Part shown: one piece after another, positions 55,872 to 64,000 of the stretch | How the letters are laid out: every line of letters begins with the position of its first letter | How positions within the stretch are numbered: the stretch's first letter is position 1 | Translations under genes and position numbers: made by a program | The notes under the pieces: generated by a model | The model's database searches: none | Seen by the model: only the letters and a program-made list of their open reading frames with translations | What the model was told of the DNA's origin: nothing | Assembly (NCBI GenBank): GCA_036927565.1 | Contig: JAYESD010000010.1 | Span: 43,083,298 to 43,147,297 of the forward strand | Origin: Tuctoria greenei | Lineage: Eukaryota > Streptophyta > Magnoliopsida > Poales > Poaceae | DNA length: 64,000 nucleotides | Reading direction: 5' to 3'

Positions 55872-57491
55872 TGAAATTTGCCTAGAGGGGGGGTGAATAG
55901 GCTAATCGACCTGAAATGACTTAATAAAACGAGATCAGCACTTAGGGGGCGGACTAGTCCGGTCTAGGGGCGGACTAGTCCGGTCCACCTGCAGGGAAAA
56001 TCTAAAAAGAGTTTCTAACAGGTTTTAGTTGGATTTTTGTGATGTGAAAAGTGTTAGGATGATTCAGTGAACCTTAACAAGTTATATAGCAAGTATGAAG
56101 CTAAGGATCAAAGTGAAACAAGAACGATGAACAAAAACGGTAAAGCTAACCCTAGAAGCAATGTGTGATAAATGAAAGCAAAGTACACAAGGGACACAAG
56201 GATTTTATCCCAAGGTTCGATCCCACACAAGGATCTACGTCCCCGTTGAGGAGTCCACGAAGGACCGGGTTCAACAACCCTTCCCTCACCGAGTTTGCCA
56301 CAAGGGCCAAACCAGTTCTCCACTATCACAAGGGTGAATACAAGATTCATTGGGGATTCTCACAATCTTAGGCTCCCACCACAAATATGATCACAAATCA
56401 TAAAGAACAACTCAAGCCACAGATCACAAAGATTCAACAAGTGGAAGAGATCAAACCGAGAGTCTAGAGCGGTGTTCTTCCTCTTCTTCACCTCACCAAA
56501 CCCTAATCCACACAAGAATTATTTTTAGAGGGAAGGTAGGCAAGAAGGAGGATTTTGAAGGCTCAAAGTTTGCTGTGGCGGCGCTAGAGTTTCAAAGTTA
56601 TTCAAATGAACCTGGGGATCCTCTATTTATAGAGGATCCCAGCCCATACTGCTGACCTCAGCAAATGTGCAGACTAGTACGGCCTATGGCTCGGACTAGT
56701 CCGGCCTTTGAGACCACTGAAGTCCCTGACACTGCCACACTGCACCGACAATCGTCACGCTACCCGCCAAAAATCAAATTCAAGCGGTCACTTCATAACG
56801 GACTAGTCCGTTCCAGACCGGACTAGTCCGATCTCACACAGAACCTTTTGTTCCGTGTGAAAACGGACTAGTCTGGAGACCACAGACTAGTCCGGCCTCC
56901 CAAACTTAGTCGTTGAAGCACCTAACTCTCACCAATCTGGACTAGTCTGACCTCCAGGGCGGACTAGTCCGATCTCAGTTAGAACCTCTTGGTCCGGACT
57001 AAAACGGACAAGTCTGGGGTTTTGGGACTTAGTCCTGAAAACCCACTCCATGACTACCCTGGACTAGTCCGTCCCACTACAGACTAGTCCGAAGTTAGTC
57101 AGACCCTTCTGGTTCGTCTGAAAACGGACTAGTCTGGCTAGGAGCGGACTAGTCCGGCCACCAGCACGGACTAATCCGGCCACTCCTGCCAGACTACTCT
57201 AACACTCTTCTCTCAATAGGTTTTGATCTCTAAACCGTTTTGAGCTCCCAATTTGATCTCAATGCACTTTACGCACACATCCTCATACATATATGGTTAG
57301 TCTAAACTTGACACGCTAGAAACCCTAGTTTCTTCTTTTCGAGTCGACACCACCGTTTTCATCCTTTTCCTTTTTGAGGGTTTGTGATTCCACTTGAGTC
57401 CACAACTGTGCTTAAGATCACCGAGCTCATTAGTTACTTAATTGTCGTCATCAATCATCCAAAACCCACGGGGATCCTAGATGAACTTTCA
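55872..57491 (-). repeat. SIRE2 5' LTR
   Basis: 1620 bp. It contains the TATA inverted repeat (56615-56640) and palindrome clusters at 55948-55982 and 56670-57185. Confidence 0.92.
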
Positions 57492-57496
57492 GTGTC

Positions 57497-58334
57497 TAGC
57501 TTCTCTGCCGGTTTATCTCAAGGCTAGCAGGGAAGGCACTTCCATTCTTCAAGCTGTTGAGGAAGTCCAAATCATTCCATTGGTCTGAAGAAGCAGATAA
57601 GGCGTTCCAAGACCTCAAGCAGCTCCTCACCACACTACCAATCATGGTAGCTCCAGAACCTTGTGAGACTCTTCTACTTTACATCGCTACAACTACAGAG
57701 GTTGTTAGCATGGTCCTGGTAGCAGAAAGACCAGAGACATTTTCAACTCAGGAACTTAGACCCCTCCGAGAGGGTACAGAGCTACTTGAGGGTGAGTCTA
57801 GGTCCCAGCCCCCAGACACGGATCCTAAAGGCAAGGTGCTTGTGGATCAACCTCTCTCATCTGAGGGAGTATCTGCTGCTCAAGAAGGAGATCTGGACCT
57901 CTTTGATAGGGTCCAGCTTGATGAAGAAGAAGTTTCGGACCCCTCCAGGAGGGTCCAAACTGTCCAACGGCTAGTGTACTTCATCAGCGAAGTACTTCAT
58001 GACACCAAGACTCGATACATTGAGGTGCATAAGCTGCTGTATACAATACTTATTGCCTCAAGGAAGCTACAACACTACTTCCAAGCCCACAAGGTATCAA
58101 TGACATCTTATCCACTGCGTGCAATTTCACATAATCCAAATTCAATGGGAAATATCACAAAGTGGGCTTGGAATCAAGGATCAGGCACTGGATGACTTCA
58201 TGGTGGAGTGGACACCTTCTTCATCAAGTCCAAGGGGCCTTAACGAGCAGAAGCCAGAACCTAAGGTCCCAGTCTTCACTGAGCCTCACTGGACTCTCTA
58301 CTTTGATGGCTCCGTGCAGAAGCAGGGGGCTGGA
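57497..58334 (+). pseudogene. pol: Tat2 RT thumb and RNase H, continued
   Basis: Continues directly from 45510 after SIRE2: PFFKLLRKS-like region, FHWSEEADKAFQDLKQ, LLLYIATTTEVVSMVLVAERPE, an acidic linker with DPSRRV units, VYFISEVLHDTKTRYIEVHK and LYFDGSVQKQGAG, cut at 58334. CAG at 57620 corresponds to the Tat1 TAG at 17984. Confidence 0.85.
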
Positions 58335-60537
58335 TGTGATGCCCGGTTCCGAAAAATGAACCCAGCTAACGCATATGTGTGCCCAAGATGTTCAACATAC
58401 ATACACGAGTGCATTCACAAAAGAGTATACATAAAATTACCACAAGACAAGATTAATTATCCAAGTTTTATTACACAAACCATATTATCCTCAAATACAA
58501 CCTCTAATGAATATTTATGACAAGTTCAACTAATGCAGTGGAAATAAACTAATTAAGCAACTAAGCAAACTAAACAGCTAGGCAACATAAGCAATAGGGT
58601 ATAGCGCAGCTCCAATCAACACCACAGGCAAGCTCATGGTAGACACGGCCTAGAACTCCGCATTATCACCATTAAACTCCCAATCCTGACCTGCAACTGT
58701 TGGGGGGGTTGCAAGAGTGAGTACATGTCGTACTCAGCAAGTGTGGAAAGTATGACATGTGGCTGATTCAAATGATGAATATTATAATGGCAAAGTGTTG
58801 AAAAGTACATTAAAACATTTGAAAAGCAATATATTACATGTATATGAATCAAACCCATCATAATCATAAGTAATATCATAATACCAGTATACAATTCACC
58901 ATCCTCATCAATAATTCCAGATTTCACCATTTGCCAATACCCATATTCAATACCAGAAATTAATCCATAACCATAATACCAACCATAACCATCCCAAATA
59001 CCATCCCAATACTAAGTTCCCTCTAATCATGGAAGTTGTCCAGGTGCTCATAACCGGGAGCACGGCTATCATGATAGTTTTATTAGACTATGCAGAGTTT
59101 ATACCACTTTACCCACGTGTTCGTGATTTCATCACCTTTCGATGACTAGAACCTCTATTATGCCGTCTCACACTTTCGTCGGTGTGTGGACAAGAGATCA
59201 CAAAATAGCCTTTACAAAGGGATTACTAGCCTATTTATACCCCACTGAGGTTTCACCGGTGGCGATGTCTCCTACAGAGCACATCTTCAACCAAGGGCCC
59301 CCTCTTGAGCCATTCGGATCCTAGGGTAGTCCCACCAATCATCAACAAACCCAATCCGACTACCCCTTTCCCGAGCATCCCTAATGGTCCAAATAGCACT
59401 GGCAAAGCCCTAATTAATCAGCTACGCCGCACCCATACTTGGCCTCGTGGTGGCACTGTAGTCCTGGCTTATTCTCGCATGAACCGATCCTTAGATCTAA
59501 AGCAAGCAAACCACCATACATCCAACCCATCCACATACTAGACTTGCTTAGATCACCCATTATCATATCATATTTAACTAGTTCATGTTAACCATAATCT
59601 CATAAATACATCATTAATGTGTAGTATTGTTTTCCCATCCCAACTAATTAAGCAAAGCAAAAAGGTAAAAAGCCCATCCTGACTCTCTACAATAATTCCA
59701 GGTGACAAGGGTGGTTTAACAATTGCTAGTAAACTTCCTACCATAGGATTTCCCATCAAATTGACACACGCATGCAATTTTGCAAACAAAACATTTATTT
59801 TAAAACAGGATCAATATGCTTCAAGGACACTTGCCTTGCTCTTGCGGTTGATTAGGGTCAAAGCCTTCAAACTCTTGGTGTTGTAGATCCTCCGCGGCAC
59901 TCTCTAGCGCAAATCCGTCTAATCCACACAATAAACATATACAAGACAAGAACACAATCAAAGAGTGCACAAATATTACTCAATATGGCATGATATGCAT
60001 GATTGATGCAAATGCAAGGTAGAACTTGTTAATTGATTGCTTTTAATGATCAATAACTAGTTCTAATAGCCTTTAACAAGTTTATACAGGTTTGGAGTTG
60101 ATTAGATCAAATTTTTTAATTAATTCAACACAATTTAACCAGAAAGATCGGACTAGTCTGCTAGGGACCGGACAAGTCCGCACTTTGCGAGATCAGCAGA
60201 TTAGGGTTTTCTAGATCGTCGTAAATTTGGAGATTAGGTGTTGAATTCATGTAAGGAAAAGATAATAGAAGGTATACCAGGTGTTTAGGACTCCAATGAA
60301 TCAAGAAACTTGGAGGTAGCACTTGGATCTTGGTGATCTAGGGTTGATGATGAACTTGGAGATGAATTGGTGATGAGGGACGAAACTTGGTGGAGATCTT
60401 GATCCTCTTTCGTTTCCTCCTCTTCTTATTTTTGCTTAGGATCTCCTCCTCCCTCCTTGGTGGTGGCTCTCCACGAATTAGGGTTTGGGTGGGGTGGAAA
60501 AGTAGCAAATAGATATCAATCCAAGGGGTGGGGTTGT

Positions 60538-60546
60538 TTATATAGA
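60538..60546 (-). promoter_or_regulatory. Tekay-like LTR TATA box
   Basis: Minus strand CTATATAAA, downstream of the palindrome repeat at 60712-60842 and upstream of a GGTTTGGG/CTAGGGTT leader-like region. Confidence 0.6.
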
Positions 60547-60711
60547 GGTGGAGGCTAGGGTTAGATGGATTTCGAGTTTGAGAGGAGTAGAGGCCGGTTT
60601 AGAGTCCCACATGGGCTCTAAAAGAGATAGGCACGACATCCCTAGGCCCACTTAACGTGAAACCCAAGAAACAAGTCGTAAAACAAAAGATCAACTCGGA
60701 GTCACGAAATA

Positions 60712-60842
60712 TCGGACAAGTCCGGAAAGGACCGGACTAGTCCGAAGTTGTCCAGAGAGAAAATCAGACAAGTCCGAAAAGGACCGAACTAGTCCAAAGT
60801 TGTCCAGAGAGAAAATCGGACAAGTCTGGCCAAAAATCGGAC
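60712..60842 (-). repeat. 52-bp tandem repeat with CGGACTAGTCCG-type palindromes
   Basis: About 2.5 copies with period 52 bp, starting at 60712, 60764 and 60816. Each unit has a CGGACAAGTCCG-like and a CGGACTAGTCCG-like dyad followed by AAGTTGTCCAGAGAGAAAAT. A separate pair lies at 60150-60180. Confidence 0.8.
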
Positions 60843-60874
60843 AACTATCTTCTTCGATACTCCGTGTCAACACA

Positions 60875-61284
60875 CAATATGCTCCATGTATATTTCGGCC
60901 AATTGTGCAGCTGTATATTTGGTCTTCACAGGGACAAAATGTGCTGACTTGGTTAAGCGATCCACAATTACCCAAATTGAGTCATACCCGGAATGAGTAC
61001 GTGGTAACCCAACTATGAAGTCCATACCGATTTCTTCCCACTTCCATTCCGGGATCTTCAATGGTTGCAATAATCCAGGTGGCCTTTGATGTTCTGCCTT
61101 GACTCGTTGGCACACATCACACAATGCCACATATTCAGCTATGTCCTTTTTCATGCTATCCCACCAATAGCAAGCCTTCAAGTCTTTGTACATCTTCGTA
61201 CAACCAGGGTGAATTGAGTACAACGAGTCATGTGCCTCCTTTAATATTGTCTCCCGTATATGCTTCACATTAGGCACAACAATT
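60875..61284 (-). pseudogene. int: Tekay-like integrase, 5' part
   Basis: HHCC zinc finger (HPGCTKMYKDLKACYWW, CDVCQRVKAEHQ), then EWKWEEIGMDFIVGLPRTHSGYD with the first catalytic Asp, and WVIVDRLTKSAHFVPVKTKY. The frame ends abruptly after YMEHIV at the LTR, so the second Asp and the Glu are absent. Confidence 0.85.
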
Positions 61285-62522
61285 CTTTTTCCAAGCCATA
61301 AGGTACCATGTTCATCTTCATCAAATCTGAATTCTCTCCCTTCTTTGGTCCTTTCCTTGATTTCCGTGATCTCTTCATCTGCGGTTTGTGCTTCTCAATT
61401 TTCCTTCTCCAAGGTCGGATTTAACTCCATCATCTCCATCTCATTTAAAAACCCGAGGTTCAACCGTTTAAACTCCTTACATAACTCTTATGATAACTCT
61501 CAAACTGTGAGTTGATGACTTACTCCCTTCCTACTCAATGCATCGGCCACTACATTGGCTTTTCCCGGATGATAGTTGATTCCCAAATCATAATCTTTGA
61601 TGAGCTCCAACCATCTTCATTGCCTCAAGTTCAGATCTGTTTGTGTGAAAACATACTTCAAACTCTTATGATCCGTATAAATTTCACACCTATGTCCAAG
61701 AATATAGTGTCTCCAAATTTTCAATGCATGTACCACGGCTGCAAGTTCCAAATCATGTGTTGGGTAATTCTACTCATGTTTCTTCAATTGTCTTGATGCA
61801 TATGCAACAACTTGACCTTCTTGCATGAGCACACATCCAAGTCCTTGCCTTGATGCATTGCAATAAATATCAAAACTCTTGCTCACATCCGGCAGTACCA
61901 AAACTGGGGCTGTTGTTAACCTCTTTTTCAACTCCTCGAAACTATTTTGACAAGCTTGAGTCCATTGGAAAGCCTTTCCCTTCATTAGCAACTCCGTCAT
62001 AGGCTTGGCTATCTTGGAAAAGTCCTTGATGAACCGACGGTAATATCCACCCATCCCAAGAAAACTTCTTATTTCCTTGACAGTTTGCGGTGGTTCCCAC
62101 TTCAACACGTCTCTCACTTTTCCGGGGTCGACCGATACTCCTCCTCCTGAGATGATATGACCCAAAAATGGCACCTCTTTCAACCAAAACTGACACTTGT
62201 GGAACTTGGCATACAATCGATGCTCCCTCAATTTCTATAACGTAAGCCTCAAGTGTTCCTCATGTTCCTTCTCATCCTTTGAGTAGATCATAATATCATC
62301 AATAAACATCACAACGAACTTATCCAAGTACTCCATAAAGACCTTATTCATGAGGTACATAAAGTACGCAGGCACATTGGTCAAACCAAAAGACATCACG
62401 GTGTACTCATAAGATCCATACCGCGTCCTAAAAGCTGTTTTGGGTATGTCCGATGGTCTAATCTTCATTTGGAAATATCCCGACCTCAAATCAATCTTAG
62501 AGAAGATACAAGCACCCTTCAT
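61285..62522 (-). pseudogene. pol: Tekay-like RT (C-terminal) and RNase H
   Basis: Same frame as the integrase and gag. FSKIDLRSGYFQMKI, MSFGLTNVPAYF, catalytic FIDD (62300-62315), FLGHIISGGG, FLGMGGYYRRFI and VVAYASRQLKKHE, then RNase H (YPTHDLELAAVVHALKIW). TAG stops at 62235-62237 and next to KKHE near 61770 interrupt it. Continues from 62523. Confidence 0.85.
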
Positions 62523-63998
62523 CTAATCAAACAAGTCTTCTATGCGCGGCAAGGTGTACTTGTTCTTGATTGTTACCTCATTGAGAGCTCGGTAATATAC
62601 GCACATCCTTTGGGATCCATCCTTCTTGTCCACAAATAGAACGGGTGCTCCCCAAGGTGAAGAGCTTGGGCAAATAAAACCCTTCTCTAGTTGCTCTTGA
62701 ATTTGCTTCTTAAGCTCCGCTAATTCCAAAGGAGGCATCCTATACGACCTCTTAGCTATAGGTGCAGTTCCAGGTATTAAATCAATAACAAACTCAATGT
62801 CTCGATTAGGTGGCATACCTGACAACTCATCTGGGAAAACATCCAAAAATTCACACACCATTGGGATCTCCTCAATCGCGACACCGTCCATATGATTCAG
62901 CTCCAATTGCTTCGGTGTGGTTTGAGATGCTTCAAATTCTACAGTGATCCCTTCCTCATTGGTCAACTTCACCGTCTTCATGGCACACTCAATAACTCCA
63001 TTGTACTTCCTCAACCAGTCCATACCATGTATAATGTCCAATCCTTGAGAATCCAAAACAATGAGGTTGGCGGAGAAGTCTACCCCCCTTATTCTAAGGC
63101 TTACTTTTGGACATACTATATTTGTCCTCATCTCTCCTCCAGGAGACTTAACCAATAGATTAAACTTCATATGAGAGATAGGCAAACTATACTTGGCAAC
63201 ATACTTTGATGCAATGAATGAATGCGATGCTCCATCAAATAACATAGTCGCGGGGTTGGAGTTGGCGAGAAACATACCAATGACCACGTCATCTGCTTGT
63301 TGAGCATCCTCCGTAGAGACATGGTTCACGTTGTCACGAGCAAAGTTCTGTTGTCCACGGTTCCCTTGTGGTTGTCCTCCATTGGGTCTTGGGTTTTGCC
63401 TCGGCGCATTGCTTCCTTGTCCAAGGCCTGACTTAGGACATTGATGCGCAAAGTGTCCAGCTTCTCCACAAGTATAACACTTCTTAACTCCACCAGAATT
63501 ATTGGGACGAGCTTGGTTTTGAACACTTGTAGCAGGAAAATTAGCACGAGGCGCATAAGGCATTGGAGGCCTAGGTGCTTGCATGACAGGGCGCTGCTGC
63601 ACAAACTGAGTTGGGCGCGGTGCAAATCCAGGGCGTTGAGCAGGCGCAATAGGGCTGAAGTAAGGCGCATTGGGCGGCGCAAAGCAAGGGCGCATGTTAC
63701 TTCCTTGTTGCTGCCCTTGATATGGCGCCTTTCTCTTATTGTCTTGCTCCATCTCATGAATCTTGTTCTCAACCACAATTGCTTTGTCCACAAGCTTCTG
63801 AAAATTTGCGTAGTCACAATTGACTAGTTGCACTTGGATTTCACTATTCAAGCCCCTCATGAACAAGTATTGCTTCCGGCTGTCCCGACTCACATCCTCA
63901 GGCGCATACCTTGAGAGTTGAGTGAACTTGTTGAGATATTCACTCACGCTTGATCTTCCTTGCCTTAAATTCTCAAATTCTTGCCTCTTCAAAATCAT
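62523..63998 (-). pseudogene. gag-pol: Tekay-like Gag (C-terminal), protease and start of RT
   Basis: 491 codons open to TAG at 62523-62525, which sits in LFD*MKGA where LFDQL is usual. Gag C-terminal core (FENLRQGRSSVSEYLNKFTQ), Pro/Gln-rich linker, zinc knuckle CYTCGEAGHFAHQC, protease MLFDGASHSF (one residue short of the usual DSGAS), GLDIIHGMDWL, then RT YRMPPLELAELKKQIQEQL and RMCVYYRALNEVTIKNKY. The N-terminus of Gag lies beyond 64000. Confidence 0.88.
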
Positions 63999-64000
63999 AA

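Larger units (their letters stand above)
45516..57491 (-). mobile_element. Ty1/copia retrotransposon, SIRE type, minus strand (SIRE2)
   Basis: 11,976 bp with LTRs at 45516-47124 (3') and 55872-57491 (5'), PBS, gag, pol, third ORF, multiple PPTs and perfect target duplication GTGTC (45511-45515, 57492-57496). It is the same family as SIRE1 but clearly diverged. Every gene is damaged, and RT has YVND instead of YVDD. It sits in Tat2 RT. Confidence 0.93.
41394..58334 (+). mobile_element. Ty3/gypsy Tat-clade element (Tat2), 5' part, with nested SIRE2
   Basis: Clear relative of Tat1, but older-looking. 5' LTR 41394-42284, PBS, gag, protease and RT run to 45510. SIRE2 interrupts at GTGTC, and RT/RNase H resumes at 57497. 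At 58334 it is cut by the Tekay-like element, and the remainder lies outside the window. It is inserted in the LINE (left flank CCTTA, 41389-41393). Confidence 0.88.
58335..60874 (-). repeat. Tekay-like 3' LTR (putative)
   Basis: On the plus strand it starts TGTGATGCCCGG and ends CCGTGTCAACA(CA), i.e. TGTTGACACGG...CGGGCATCACA on the minus strand, a familiar Tekay LTR form. It contains GGGTTGCAAGAGTGAGTACA and GTACTCAGCAAG blocks and AT-rich non-coding DNA. The right boundary is placed within two bases. The partner LTR is outside the window. Confidence 0.65.
58335..64000 (-). mobile_element. Ty3/gypsy chromovirus-like element, Tekay/Del type, minus strand, truncated by window
   Basis: A long 3' LTR (58335 to about 60874) followed, reading leftward on the minus strand, by the ends of integrase, RNase H, RT, protease and gag. 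Protein motifs (DSIWVIVDRLTKSAHFVPV, GMDWLRKYNGVIEC, CYTCGEAGHFAHQCP) are typical of the Tekay/Del lineage. It is inserted in Tat2; the left flank CTGGA would be the target duplication. The integrase is cut in mid-core at the LTR, so the 3' end of pol, including the expected chromodomain, is deleted. Confidence 0.82.

Noticed and set aside
58335..60874. Possibility that this is a solo LTR inserted in an older integrase
   Set aside because: The five bases on each side (CTGGA and CAATA) do not match, so a solo-LTR target duplication is not supported. A 3' LTR of the adjacent minus-strand element fits better.

Overview
This window reads as plant nuclear DNA, almost certainly from a grass (Poaceae). 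It is a block of nested retrotransposons with no intact host gene. The evidence is a Sirevirus-type Ty1/copia family, Tat-, Reina- and Tekay-like Ty3/gypsy elements, an L1-like LINE and a Mutator-like MITE. I saw no rRNA, tRNA or CRISPR feature. Lineage names rest on protein motifs and architecture recognised by eye, not on a search.

Layout, oldest to youngest. (1) A minus-strand LINE (41393 down to 39145, then 827 down to 1) is the substrate. (2) It was split by a large, mostly non-coding LTR element with copia-like ends (828-39139, TSD CCAGT). (3) That element received a Tat-clade gypsy element (Tat1, 1318 to about 26704), a Reina-type chromovirus on the minus strand (26920-32558, TSD TGCAT) and a Mutator-like MITE (36449-37214). 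(4) Tat1's 5' LTR was split by a full-length SIRE-type copia element (SIRE1, 2015-14389, TSD AACAC). (5) On the right, the LINE was split again by a second Tat element (Tat2, 41394-58334). Tat2 was itself split by a minus-strand SIRE element (SIRE2, 45516-57491, TSD GTGTC) and then by a minus-strand Tekay-like chromovirus (58335 to beyond 64000).

SIRE1 and SIRE2 each carry gag, pol and a third ORF. The third ORF sits behind its own apparent promoter region and a 5' leader intron. Their LTRs are packed with the palindrome CGGACTAGTCCG, and their TATA box lies inside an inverted repeat whose arms differ compensatorily between the two elements. The same palindrome type lies upstream of the TATA box in the unrelated Tekay-like LTR. 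Tat1 carries gag, protease, RT, RNase H, integrase and an antisense gene in its 3' part.

The most unusual stretch is the AT-rich interior of the outer element (about 33.1-38.6 kb). It is dense in inverted repeats and includes eight consecutive hairpins (34471-34972) with a near-constant 17-nt loop and changing but self-complementary stems. Nearly all protein-coding regions here are pseudogenes. SIRE1 gag (3702-5987) is the main long intact frame.
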